DNA of 64,000 nt from Drosophila miranda (taxonomy: Eukaryota > Arthropoda > Insecta > Diptera > Drosophilidae), in assembly GCF_003369915.1 (NCBI RefSeq), contig NC_046677.1, positions 4,526,001 to 4,590,000 on the forward strand. The letters run 5' to 3'. Positions 46,830 to 63,910 of the stretch are shown one piece after another. The notes under the pieces are model-generated. The model saw only the letters and a program-made list of their open reading frames with translations, searched no databases and had not been told where the DNA came from. Position 1 is the first letter of the stretch. Every line of letters starts with the position of its first letter. Made by a program: the position numbers and the translations under genes.

Positions 46830-49303
46830 TCACTTTGGTGCCGTGTACTGTAGTGCGAGATTCTCGCGTGTGGATGAGGTGAGGATCGGCTTGGGTCCCA
46901 CATGTCCCACATGTTGCGTCACAGAGACCTGCACCGAGGGTGTCCCCGAACTCGCCTTCGAGGCAGTAGCGCTCTTTGCTACTTTCTTTTGGGGGGAAAG
47001 CCAGGGAATCCTTGAAGATTGTCTGCATTTTCTGAGCACTCAACTTACCTTCTTCTTGGAGGAGACGCTTGCCTTGGCCACTTTAGGCACCTTGGCCACT
47101 TTGGGCACTTTGGCCGCCTGGGCCGCTTTGGACACTTTGGCTGGGGTCTCAATCTTGTCCTTGAACTTGTCCAGCTTGCTGCTCGCAGACTCCCTCACTT
47201 TGTTGAGTATCTTGCGGAGCATAAGGGTCCGATTGTTCGGCTTGACCTTGGGTGGGAGATTCTCGAAGAGGGTCATCTGCTTGCCGTTGAGCTCCAGGGG
47301 ATGCTGGACATCGGCCCCATTGTTGACGGTGTAGTTGACCTCAAAGGCTCGCTCGAACAGGCCCGTGGGGGCCTGGGGATTCTTGGCCAGATCCACCACC
47401 ACGCGTATGCAGTCCTTGATGACAACGGGACAAATCCTGGACGTAACCTCCGTCGAGGGCGACAGATCCGGCGTTGAGTTGATCTCAATCAAGATGGGGT
47501 TGTACTGCTCGTCCAGCATGAAGTCGCAGCCATACAGCTCGAAGGCGTTCTTCACCAGATCGGTCTCGTCCAGGCTGGCCATCACCACGGCCACCAGATT
47601 CTGTTTGATGCCATTGTAGATGTTCGCCCACGTACCCTCCGGAGCACCCACATGCCGCAGATGCGCCTTGAACTGTTCCAGCGACCACATGTTGTGTTTC
47701 GGCAGGCGGGGATCGCGACTCAGCTTGTTCTTGTAGCGCTTCTGCACGGAGTTGTTGGTCAGATGGATCGACTCCCGCAGATCGTCCAGGGTGTACTCCT
47801 GCGAGCTGAAGCGCAGATAGCAGTCGCGATACGTCCAGACGGTCACCTTGGACTCCCCAATCGTCAACAGCATATACTGTCGTATGTCGAACTTTGTGCG
47901 ATACACCAGATATGGACGTTCTGCAAAGGCAGAGAATGAACCATGGGAATCCCTTATTGAATACTCCACCACTCACCTATGTACTTCTGGACAATGTACT
48001 TTTTGTTCTGATTGTTCGTCGTCCACTGGAGAATGTCGTCCAGACAGTTGCGTATGACGATGCCAATGCCCCGCGACTGATAGCCCGGCTTGAGGATCCA
48101 CAGATTGCGGCAGCCGTCCCAGCTGTAGTCGGGACGCAGGGCCTCGATCTGGTCGAGGTATTGCCTGGCCAGGCGGGCATACTCCGTCATGACCTTATCG
48201 TTCACCCGGAACTTGGCCTGCGACTTCAGGACATCCGCGGAATGCATCATGAAGCATTGGATCTCCACGACTTCGGCAGGGGTGGGGGACTTGGCCCGTG
48301 CATCGTCGAGGGAGTAGTGCTCCGCCTGTCTGACCATTTGCTTGACCTTGGACAGGGCAAAGTCCAGGGTGGTGCTCATGATGCTGCCGCAGTCCGCATC
48401 TATCAGCTCTGCGGGCTTGTGATCCACGATGTAGCGCAGCAGGGAGCGTGCCTGGGTCTGTTGGTAGTCCTCGATGAAGGCCATGCGCTCCTCCACGTTG
48501 TTGCCGCCCAGACGGTAGAACCGCGGATAGCTCATGCCGCAGACGCCGTCCTCGCGAAACCAGCGCTCCTGCTCGGCGCACCCGACCAGACCCACCTTCG
48601 TGGAGAAGTCCAGGAAGTGGCTGCGCCTCACCCGATTGCGGTATGGCCGCACCTCGGAGAACTGATCGCGCTGGGCCTTGCTTTGCCAAATGAAGAAGGA
48701 GGGAAAGTGATTAATCATCTTCGATATGACCACCGTCTCGTAGTCGTTGCCCCGCCGCGCATGCTCCAGCAGCGCATCCTCGGACATGGACTGCAGCTTC
48801 GCGTACCGCGTGGGCGGCAGCTTCTCCAGCCAGCCACGCCTCACCAGGGCCCGTCGCACTGTATGATAGTTGCCGTACACCGTGAAGATCCTCCGATTGC
48901 GATACGCATCGATCACCCGCGTCCGGTACACGTTCCTCAGCTGCCGCTTCTGGGCATCGGGTGCCAGAGACATGGGTGTGGTGGCCCCAGAGGTCGATCT
49001 CTGGGCCGATATGGACCGTGCCCGTGCCAGTAGCTTATTGATGCTGTCCTGGTCATAGTGGCTGGCCAGCATACCCCTTTGCGGTGTGCTGGCTGCCGAC
49101 CCCAATCCGTAGCTGCTGTGGCGGGCGCTGGCGTTCATGTTGCTGCTAGTCGGCGGCTTTGGCACCGAACACTGCTTGCACAGCTGCACCAGCTCAGCGT
49201 CCAGGTTGTGGATGAGCGACTGTATCTTCGAGACGGGATTGTAGTACCGGTGAGTGCGATTAGTCGTGGCTGCCCCACTCTGCATAGGCTGGCTGGTGGT
49301 CAT
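46830..49303 (-). CDS. TTLL3B: TTLL3B, tubulin glycylase
   Basis: Second TTLL3-type glycylase, paralogous to and convergent with TTLL3A. Exons on the minus strand are 49303-47977, 47920-47049 and 46985-46830, separated by 56- and 63-nt introns. Together they give 785 codons (784 aa), near the roughly 756 aa I recall for the fly protein. The TTL domain spans about residues 130-650: ATP lysine about 405 in LWILKPGYQSRGIGI, KFDIRQY just after the first splice junction, and metal ligands E588/N590 in LIEINSTPDL. The C-terminus is a Lys/Val/Ala repeat (KVAKVPKVAKA) extending into a short last exon that ends LQYTAPK. The start ATG at 49303 precedes MTTSQPMQSG. Family and catalytic motifs are clear; the 3A/3B name rests on strand and length. 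Confidence 0.93.
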
Positions 49304-51729
49304 GCTGCTGGAAGAGGTCCTCGGGGCAGTGGCAGTGGCAGCGGCAGCGGCAGTGCCTGGCTGTGTGCTGATGGCAACGATGGAGGTGCTAGGTGCAACG
49401 TGCTAGGAAGTCTGGTGGTCTGTTGGATAATCCGTGTCCTGTGTGTGCGGTGTGTGTTCGTTGCCAAAGCAGCTGGTCCGCCGGCTCCAAATTAACGAGG
49501 AATTTTGAAGCTGAAGCCAAACAATTTCGAACAGTGGCTCATTCACAGACGAAAAATCTTTATTGACATAAAAAACATTTCCTATCATATAAAAAGCGAA
49601 TTTGAGACCAAAAATTAAAAACTATCGTCGTTATAAAATCAAGTGAATAAAACTGGAGAGGCACTGGAATCGAAGGTTGCCCCTGTCGAAGTTCGAAGAA
49701 AAGGAAGAATAGCTTTGGTTGCCAAAGCGTTGGATACCACCCTTTCAGTGGTAGGTTTTCTATGAAAGTCCTCTGATCATGTTCATCCAATTTGGATGAA
49801 TTCTATCCCAAGTCTAGCCATCTACAATCTATAGTATGTATAAAAAGGGTCTATTGGACTTAAAAACCGGAAAAGTTCTGCACTGATTGAGCTTAAGTTT
49901 TGAGAAATCAAAAAATTCAGTCCCGAGATGGTTATGGGCTATATATGGGGGGATATGGTGGGAGTTCGGCAAGGGCAGGAACCGGAGAAGATTAACTAAA
50001 GATCTGGCGGGAGCGGGAAACCCACAAGTGTTGTAAATTAATTTGCTCCTCATTTCTTATACGATACGTAGCAGGGTACAGCTGGTATCTTTATAAATAC
50101 AGTAGTTGTACTCCAACAGATTTTAAGATTCCTATAATAGCCTTCCCATGGGCCAACAAACACCGATCTCAAATTCTACCAAACCCCTGAAATAATTTAA
50201 AAAGTATACGTACAGAAAACAGCTCCAATGCGCCGATCACCGATCACCGATCATTCATAGAAGATCCCTCGTTGGTTCCTCAATGAATGAAACCATTTGT
50301 TTTGGTTATTATCTTTTTTTTTGTAATAAATTTTAATTTATAGTTATATTTTCTTCATTTTGTTTTTTGCTTTTGTGTGTGTTTTTGTTTTGCTTTTTGC
50401 TTTTGTTGGTTTGTTTGTTTTTTTTCTCATCTTTTCAAATATATATGGTACATATAAAAAATTCCTAAATCGGAATTTTACGCCCTTACTAAAGTGTTAG
50501 TATTGTTTTTCCATTTCCGCTTTCCATGCTTTTCACAATATTATTTTTGAAATATATAATAGTATTTACATATGCTGCGTGTAATCATCAATTTATATAT
50601 TTTTTAGTGTCATTATTTTTACTTTAGTTACTTTAGATCTTCTTTTCGCGGATTATTCAACAAAAAGTCAACAATTAAACCAATCAATCGATACTCGATC
50701 CGCCCTCGATGGATCCGTCCTCCGTTAAAATTAACTTAGATCTTGCATTAGTACTCGTATTTAGTAAATTTAGGGTTACGCATCATAAATATTTGCTTTA
50801 ATGCTACCGCGTTTACATACATAAATAAGTTTTGCCCTTGTTTAGAAGTTCTTTTACGCATGGTTTTTATGTTTGTTATTAATTTTGCTAATACGTTTGA
50901 AATAATTTCATTAAGTATGCTTCTTGTCTTGTTAGTATTTGTTATAGTTAGATATTTATACTTGTCGTACAACTAAATTTAAATGTTTATACCTCTTTTA
51001 ATCATACGTACATATTGGTTTTCAACTTAAAGACAAGCGTTAGTTACGATTTTGGTTAGAACTTAAAAATACGTAATGCACAGAACAGAAACATCCAACA
51101 ACTGAAGCAGTATGTACGGGGCATGGGGCATGCATGGACATGCAGGCAGTTTGAGTGCTTTAAATGTAGATCTGCACAAATAAGTACATCAGAAAAGAAC
51201 TTAATTAGAGGGTTTCCGAACAGAACAGACCTTAAACGTAACAACTTAGAAAATGGAAAGGGGATTTTTTGGGTTTTTGTTTTGATAAACAATGGATATG
51301 CTTTTAGATTGTGTTTTGAATATTATTCGTACGAATTATTTAAAGATGCAAAATAATTGTATGATGCTCGAGTTAAGAGAAAGTTTAAGCACAGGCTAAG
51401 AGTTAAGTTTTTTATATGTTTTTACGTTTTAGGTTTTTAGGTTTTTAGTTTTAGGTTTAGGTTTAGTTTGCCCTTAAAGCTTGTTCGATTACTGGATTCA
51501 TCTCGTATGTATGTATACAATATATAAGAGTGTGTGTAAATAGTTGATTTTTCAATGGGCGCTTGCGACTTATTCGATCCACCTCTTCCACTTTCACTTC
51601 CACTTTCCACCCTCTTTTAATACTTTCTTTTGTTAGTTACACGTATGCTTGATGATATATATTCTATATATATATAAATATATATTTACTGTTTATAGAA
51701 GTGAGCTTTATATATGTGTTTGTGTATCG

Positions 51730-51756
51730 TATATATATATATATATATATATATAT
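51730..51756. repeat. AT dinucleotide microsatellite
   Basis: Thirteen AT units in the presumed Liprin-alpha 3' UTR; a second run lies at 52302-52322. Confidence 0.85.
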
Positions 51757-52301
51757 GCAGCTGTTTACTATATATGTATGCCTGATTGTTGTGCATGTTG
51801 TTCTTTCAGTTTTTACGATGTACATAAAAAAATTAATACAAAAGAAACTGTACTTTAAATGAATTATAAATAAAAAACTGTACAAAAAATGCCATAAAAA
51901 TTATATAACAAACAATGTTTGGTTACGAATTTGGTTCGAAGCACGCCTGTCTCTCTTTCCGATCTCTGAACAATCATATCTATATAAAACAAAATACTGT
52001 TAGTCTATTGCAAGCCCAATTACACTATATCGTTTATATATATATACAATATATGTGTGTGTAAATTATATATGTCACTTGGTAAAAAATATAATAATTA
52101 TAAACTGTTTAGCTTCTAAAACTTGTACACGGCAGCGACAGTCCACTGCAAAATCCCGGGCCGAACCGAACCGAACGAACTTGATCTCGTACAATATTTC
52201 CTATATAGAGTATGTGCTATGTCTTGTATACATTGTCTTGTTGTTGTTGATTTTATGGATATATATACGTATATGTATGACTATGCGTGTATTTATATAT
52301 G

Positions 52302-52322
52302 TATATATATATATATATATAT
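52302..52322. repeat. AT dinucleotide microsatellite
   Basis: About ten TA/AT units roughly 230 nt beyond the Liprin-alpha stop on its transcribed strand. Confidence 0.8.
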
Positions 52323-52555
52323 CTATATGGATTAGACGTGCATCATGCTGCGGGGGAGTCTCTTGCGTTGCGTCTTTCTTGTTAGAATTTTTTTTGTGGC
52401 TTTTAGTTGATGCTAACATTTCATATCTGTCTCTCATTTCTAGTTCTGGCTTAGGAAAAAGGTCTTTTGCCCCTGGTCTTTTTTTGTAGTGCCTGCTTGG
52501 GTCTGCTTTTGCTGAATTACTCATCCACCGATGTTGTGGGCGGACTGTAGCTGCA

Positions 52556-57421
<4,866 letters not shown>

Positions 57422-58860
57422 TATTTACTTGGGGCACGCCAGAGCACGCCGCAACACACACCTAGGCATGCAACACTACAGAGAGCAAGAGATGAAGAGA
57501 GAGAGGAGGGTTGAGAGAGGGGAATACACAAATTCCAATCGGAATTTCGGTCGGAGAAACATGTCTAATGAGACTTTTATTTTATCATAGGCGCCGCATT
57601 GATAACAAGTTTTTCTACACACACATACACACGCACACTTGACCACACGCTCAGAGTCACCCACGCACACACTGGCATGCACAGCATATACACACACATA
57701 CACAGGAGCACGGCACGCACACGTCTCTTTTGCACAAGTGACATATTTTTTATCATAGGTGTGTCGCTCTCAAGCATTTTATAACTACAATTAACTGAAA
57801 CACACTTCATTCCATTCATTAAAACCAACAGCTGGTCTAAAATTTGACCGAAACGCCTTTTCACCTTTACAACTCGTATATGGAGGACGGCTTTTATGCA
57901 AAAAAAAAAAAAAAAACGAAACGGAAAGGGGAAAAGGGGAAACGAAGAGTGAAAAAAGAGGCAAGAAAAAACTCTCCCCTCCGCTGCGGTGCTCCTACGC
58001 TGCAAAACGTACCCCAATCAATCGCGAGGCGGCAGGGCAGCAGCAGCAACAACACCTTTTGCCGCTGTCTAGCCTTTGCATATGTCCTGTGGCTCTATTC
58101 TTTTTGCAATTCCTTCAAAATTACAATAATTTCCGACTTTTATCGTGTGCGAAAAAAACGAAAACTCGCGGTGTTGCCACTTCGGTGAAAAAGATGTGAC
58201 CATAAACGGAGAACGAAAAAATGGCAAATACGAACATACCTCGCTATCTGGCAGCATCGTACAGCAACATTTATGCTGGAAACATTTGAATTTGAAATCG
58301 AACCGTTGACAAATAGACACGTACCGACCTGCCTTTATTTCAATTGAATTTAGCTTCCAAATTGAAATTCTTTTCTGCAGGTCATTTTTAGGAAGCATAA
58401 GAATATATAAATTTAATCAAAAGTTGATAACTTACAGGCAACATGAGCAGTGTTTAGCAGCAAGTAAAACTGGGCAACATTTTCGACGTATTCGCTGGTC
58501 TAAATTTGAATTGCAAGAACATCGATAAAAAGATTCACTGAAATTTCAGAGTAAATATAAGCTAAATTCGAAAAGTTATAGAAAACTATCTATAGCCGAA
58601 AATATATAAGCTAAAAATGAATATACCTCAGAAAATATGCAGGATAGAAGAGATTTATAAGGCTCTCTTGGAATCGGGTTTTGAATCGGTAGCAACCTTA
58701 TTTGCGCAAAACAGATTGTGTAATGGAACTAATTTTTTAAGCAAATATAAAAGTTGGAATGGACCTACAGGAGTAATTATAATTATTATTATTAATCGTA
58801 TTTTTTCCGCCGTTCAACTCAAGTTTTGATCCGGCTTAAATAACGGGGGATTCGGTGGAC
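57422..58860. other. Liprin-alpha 5' region and spacer toward homer
   Basis: It contains the Liprin-alpha 5' leader and promoter on the minus strand: CA-rich repeats near 57615-57710 and an A16 run near 57900. A DRE-like ACATCGATAA lies near 58520. A 70-codon plus-strand ORF at 58617-58829 has ordinary composition for its first half but ends in a poly-Ile tail and is not supported as a gene. Confidence 0.45.
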
Positions 58861-58869
58861 TAAGCTCGA

Positions 58870-59355
58870 TTTTTAGCGGTATATTTGCGCAATATTTTTT
58901 AAATGAGACGGCAGTTTTCGGTAAATTTCTGATGGTCAGACCGTATATTTTATTGATAAAGTGTGACTTAAAGTCACACCGGTCACCGTTTCTGGTATTT
59001 TAATACTTTTCGGTATTGTTTGAGGTCAAAATTTAACCGACGGTATATTTACGGTATGTCGGTATATAATGGTATATTTTGTCGATTTCATCAACCCATT
59101 TTCAACGGTATATAGAAATCCAATAAAAGCAAGTGTTTAAAATAAAGCAGTCAATTAGAAAATATATTCACTAAACGGATAAAATTATGTGGGCATGGCT
59201 AAATGTTCTATACAGCTAGTAATATTCCACGGAATATCAAAAGCGAGGAATATATAAAATAGAACTTGAATTTGTCAGTATATTTATGGTATATTTTTCA
59301 AATGAGACGGTATATTTTGGTATATTTCTGAGGGTCGGTCACACTGGTCACACTG
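58870..59355 (+). promoter_or_regulatory. homer: homer promoter with Ohler motif 6 array and paired motif 1
   Basis: Two overlapping perfect matches to Ohler motif 1 (YGGTCACACTR, the M1BP site) lie at 59336-59346 and 59345-59355, about 120 nt before the homer start codon. Upstream are at least eight GGTATATTT-like words fitting Ohler motif 6. They fall in two related blocks (58870-58980 and 59275-59345), each with AAATGAGACGG followed by TTTCTGA-GGTC. This is the architecture of TATA-less housekeeping promoters in flies. Confidence 0.75.
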
Positions 59356-59471
59356 CTAACAACAAATTAACACGGAACATTTTGTAACAACAAATTAACA
59401 CGGATAAACACCTGGGCCAAAGTTAATTCGTTGCCAAACGAGCCAGCAAAGCGCTAAAGCATACAAATACC

Positions 59472-61486
59472 ATGGGGTAAGGCCGGTTTCGAGTGTAATT
59501 GTGGGTGAAATATTGAAAATTGTGTGGGAAAAATCGACGCTGTCGGTGGTGTCGCTGACATTTCCATGGTGTGTAGCGGGCGGCGTATATATACGTACGT
59601 ACCGATTGTAGATGCATATATATATATACGTGTGTGTGTGTGTGTGCAATAGTAGGTGGGCTGTCCAATTATATATATAGAAGAGAAGAGTGTGTGATGT
59701 GTGCTTGAGACGGGAATCAAAGGCAAGGCTGCGGGGCCAAAGGCAAAGGGCTTAAGCATATAATGCAATTTAGTCGTCGGTTCGTCGCCAGTCGCCCGTC
59801 GCCCACGCAAACAGAACAGGAAGAGAAAAGAACGCGACGACGCAACGCACGGAATACGCATCCAACAGCAGCAATGTCAGCGTCTTGGTAATAGATAAGA
59901 ACACGCATTAAATATTAATTAGTGGCGTGGGAGGGGGGTTATGAAATGGAATTTTCAATTTAATCACACCTGTGTGCCGAACCCACCCACACTTCTTCTC
60001 CCTCTCTCTCTTTTTCTCTCTATATATTCCACAGCGAACAACCGATTTTCACCTGCCAGGCGCATGTATTCCATATTGATCCCAAGACGAAACGCACCTG
60101 GATCACAGCCAGCATGAAGGCCGTGAATGTGAGCTTCTTTTATGATAGCTCACGGAATCTGTATCGCATCATAAGCGTCGAGGGCACCAAGGCGGTGATC
60201 AACTCCACCATCACCCCGAACATGACATTCACACAGACCTCCCAGAAGTTTGGCCAGTGGAGCGATGTGCGTGCAAATACGGTGTATGGCCTGGGCTTTG
60301 CCTCCGAGGCAGAGCTAACAAAGGTACTGCTCGATTGGCTGTAGTTTCCCCCGTCTTAAGGGTTCCCTCTTTTTTCCCGTTTCAGTTTGTTGAGAAATTC
60401 CAGGAGGTCAAGGAGGCCACCAAGAATGCCATGAAATCGGCAAATGGCTCGAATGCGGTCACGCCCACCACATCGGCCAATACTTCGCCCATTTCCGGAA
60501 GGGCCATTGGGGCCATGCAAAACGATAATACTGCCATCGATCCGCACACCGTGGAGCCGCCAAATATGAGCAATACAAACACACAGAACGCCAATCCGGA
60601 CAGTCCCTCCCACAAGCTGCTGAACACCAGTGACGGCAAGCCGGATATTGGCTCGGCCACGCCCTCACCACAGCCCACTAACGTAGGAGCAGGCGATTTA
60701 AGAGGCGGCGGCGGTGGCGGTGGTGTGACCATCTCCTCGGGCGGCAGCATTGTGGGTATGCATACGGGACCCGGAGCAGGCGCCACAGCCGAGCAGCAGC
60801 TGAAATACGAGAATGAACGCCTGAAAATGGCACTGGCACAAAGGTGAGGCATGGCAGCGGATTATCCTGGGGATCCTTAAAGTATTCTCCTTGTTGTTTT
60901 CTGTAGCTGTGCCAATGCCAAGAAATGGGAAATCGAGCTGGCGACCTTAAAGAACAACAACGTACGCCTGACCAGTGCATTGCAGGTGAGTTCTCAGTTC
61001 AATTAAACCATGTCCCACACTGAAACCTTTCTCTCTCTCCTCTTTAGGAATCTACGGCCAATGTGGACGAATGGAAGCGTCAATTGCACACCTACAAGGA
61101 GGAGAATATACGCCTAAAGCGTGAAATGGATTTGATGCGTGTGGGCGGTGGTGCTGGAGCTGCGGCTGCTGCAGCTGCTGGGGGAGCCACAGAAGATGAG
61201 CTGCGTCGCGAAGTGGCTGCTTTGAAGGCGCGCACGGAGCAACAGCAGACCGAGTTGCTGCAGCAGGAACTAGAGCTTAAGACGGTGAACCTAACCCTAA
61301 GGGAAAAGTGCAATGATCAGACTGTAAGTGCAAGTGGAATATCATCGAAGAGCATACTATAAACATCTTTTGTTGCAGCTGGCAAAACTGAGCGAACTGA
61401 ATGTGTTGTTTGCCAAGCAGCTGTCAGAGCTGTATGCCGTGCAAAAGGATATGGAAAATGTCATACATCCCGCCAAGTGCACTTGA
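59472..61486 (+). CDS. homer: Homer, postsynaptic EVH1 scaffold
   Basis: Adaptor whose EVH1 domain binds PPxxF motifs in mGluR, IP3R and Shank-type partners, and whose C-terminal coiled coil tetramerises. Coding exons: 59472-59476 (only ATGGG), 60035-60323, 60386-60843, 60907-60985, 61048-61323 and 61379-61486, totalling 404 aa (D. melanogaster about 394). EVH1 covers residues 1-115 ([34 protein letters not shown]). A Ser/Gly/Pro-rich linker follows, with a Gly7 run near residue 220, then coiled coil from about 245 to the end. The five-nt first coding exon was chosen because only ATG GG|C GAA CAA restores the conserved start. All phases close. Confidence 0.96.
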
Positions 61487-61586
61487 GACACAGAGTCGGG
61501 GGTTAAAAGAAAGGTTTGCCCGAAGATCTTTCAGTATTTCGTTATCTATAAAGTGCATTCCTTAGGTTTCAGCGCAGGAACAGACA

Positions 61587-61991
61587 ATGGCAAGCAAAAC
61601 TACAACGACATCATCGCCCACCACCACCACTACATCAGCAACCACAACTAGTAAACGTTATCTAAGCAATTTTCTTATGGCCGAGGCCGAGAGCACGCTC
61701 TCGAATGTCACCTCGATCCACACCCAGCTGCAGTCGTCGCTGTACGAGACCCAGAACACGGCACAGCTGAAAGCCCTCGACAAGCACTCGGCATTGCTCC
61801 AGGAGCTGCACCAACGACAGGCGGCACCGCGACGCCGCAGCAGCAGCTCCGTGGCCGCCAGTGAAGCTGCCGCTGCGGAGGCTGCCGAAGCCGCCTCTGG
61901 TGGGGGGGCAAAAACTGCCACAATACTCGTATCGAAATCAAAAACTAAAACCGGGCTGCCCCTGTTGCTGAAAAATTCCATTAACAATTAG
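61587..61991 (+). CDS. Unknown 134-aa ORF just downstream of homer
   Basis: An ATG-started ORF beginning 100 nt after the homer stop, in another frame. It starts with a Thr/Ser run, then a likely helical segment (LSNFLMAEAESTLSNVTSIH...) followed by an Ala/Glu-rich tract and a basic end. No family is recognised. It has no obvious promoter of its own, so it could be a second cistron on the homer mRNA, an alternative 3' exon of homer, or merely an ORF in the 3' UTR. Its composition is protein-like between residues 25 and 75 only. Confidence 0.4.
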   Translation: MASKTTTTSSPTTTTTSATTTSKRYLSNFLMAEAESTLSNVTSIHTQLQSSLYETQNTAQLKALDKHSALLQELHQRQAAPRRRSSSSVAASEAAAAEAAEAASGGGAKTATILVSKSKTKTGLPLLLKNSINN

Positions 61992-63350
61992 AGAAAATCG
62001 AAGCGAACGGAACGAAGGAAGGATAAAGGAGAAATTATGTAGTCAGGTGGAATTTTTGTAATCTTTATATATTGGTAGTTTGTATACAAAAAGAAAGGCG
62101 AGAAAAACGTCAAAACGGAAACAAGGCACGCACCCCCCTTTATGTATTTGTAACCACCATGCCCGGCCACTCAAATCGTTGTGGGCTTGGATTTCGTCAT
62201 TTGTATGTATTGCGTATTTTTTGTGCCCCCCACACCCACACCCACCCCCAACCCCAGTATTTTCGAATCGTCCCAAATTTTTTTAAAAGAAATTTGATTC
62301 AATTCTCGTGCGCGAATATTCCCAGTGCAATACCCGTATTTATGCAATATTTAAACAACAATGATATTATATGTATGTATGTATGTATGTGCTCTACACA
62401 CTTTCAGCTAATTGTTAATTAATTTTTAGTGAGAGCTTGACAATGAAAACATCTGCCCAAAAACCCAAACTCATTTCCCAAAGAAATTCTATCGAACAAA
62501 GCGACTGGCATTTTATTTTGTAAATGTGCTCGAAAAATGTATTCGTTTTTTTTTTTATATGTAGTATTTTAGACGAAACTTTGTATTGTATTGTATTTTT
62601 CAAAAAACGCTAGGCAAAAACCCTATTTAAATATTTATTTATTGTATTTTTTGTGTATTTTAAACTGTATTCGAAACACCCCTCCAATCATCAATTTATT
62701 GCAATTTATACTGATAATTTCCACTAAAATTATACATAATACTACTATATATATAAAAATATATGAATTTAACGTATGTATAACTAAACAATGACTTAGA
62801 CGACGAAACATACTAAAAGAAGGCGAAAAAACGGAAACCATTTATGGTCTATGAAAAGTAAAGAGAATTTTATAAATGAATGAATGCGGGAGACACAAAG
62901 TCCCAGTAAATAAACGAACAAAAAAACACCTAGCAAAGTAATTTAAACGAATACCAAGTCAAGAGTCATGTGGAAAACTAGTTTAATATATTAACAAATT
63001 ATATAAATATAAATGCTAACTCGGAAAAAAGCCAGCAACAAAATAGTACATAATAAAATATAAAAAATAATCCTCCTTACACAGCCACACCACACCACGC
63101 CCACTAAAAACGGAACCCACTAAACGAAACGGTTATGAAGCGGTACAGTTTGTATATTTGCGGTTATATTCAAGCCACACTTGTTATGCCATGCAGCATT
63201 TTGCTGCACGCATAATCTATCCCAGTTGACAAGCAAATAATACAAAATAACGAAAACGAAAAATGAAAATGAAAATGTTGAACATACAAACAATTTAGCA
63301 GTTAAATAATAAAAAGCAAACAAAAAGCGGAAATATACATAAATATATGA
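61992..63350 (+). other. homer 3' UTR
   Basis: AT-rich sequence with ATGT tetranucleotide repeats near 62370-62390, several AATAAA hexamers and no coding signal. It is consistent with a long neuronal-type 3' UTR. Confidence 0.5.
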
Positions 63351-63360
63351 AATAAATAAA
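63351..63360 (+). terminator. Double AATAAA poly(A) signal, likely homer 3' end
   Basis: Two overlapping AATAAA hexamers followed by a T-rich stretch at 63387-63395, which could be the downstream element. Earlier hexamers near 62910 and 63053 may give shorter forms. Confidence 0.45.
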
Positions 63361-63910
63361 ACTCAAATTCAATCAAAGTGGTTTCTCTTTTTTATAGATG
63401 GATTTTGGGAACTTGGCACCTGCTGAAGAAAGACAGAAAGAAACAGGCATTGTTTTTATGATTTGGTATTAGATATTTATGGCTCATTTTCTCTACTACT
63501 GACTACTTTTCTTTACTACTGACACTTTCATAATTGTAATCTTCGAGGACGTGCCAAAACCTTTAGCCGTATTGGTAAATGCTCCTAATATCGTGAAAAA
63601 TACACTCGATGGACCGCGATTTATCAAGAATTTACGAGTTGAAAATATTTGGCGTTGGGAAATGGTTATTTTTTAATGGCATTTTTAGGAAGAGCTAGCT
63701 GGAAATTATTTTCAACGGAAATTTAATTCAAATTTGGTTAATAGTTTTCGAGCTCGAATAAAATTATCAATTTATCAATTATCAAAAGATCAATTAATCC
63801 ATGCATATGCACCAATATGATATAGTGATCAAATTTGGACGAAATCGTTGTTGGGAACAACAAGTTTCTCCACGATTACCTTGTTCTTTTTATCAAATAT
63901 ATTTCCCCCC
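63361..63910. other. Intergenic DNA downstream of homer
   Basis: AT-rich sequence with no supported gene. Fragments such as the TTACTACTGAC repeat near 63495-63525 are seen but not interpreted. Confidence 0.4.

Larger units (their letters stand above)
49304..52555. other. TTLL3B upstream region and long Liprin-alpha 3' UTR region
   Basis: The first few hundred nt should hold the TTLL3B 5' leader and promoter. The rest, about 50300-52555, is very AT-rich and probably the long 3' UTR of Liprin-alpha read on the minus strand. Reverse-strand UGUAAAUA/UGUAUAUA words (for example near 50565 and 52040) would be Pumilio-type sites. No coding sequence is supported. Confidence 0.45.

Noticed and set aside
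58617-58829. 70-codon plus-strand ORF before homer
   Set aside because: Starts like a protein but ends in six Ile from an ATT repeat; no promoter or splice context and no family recognised.
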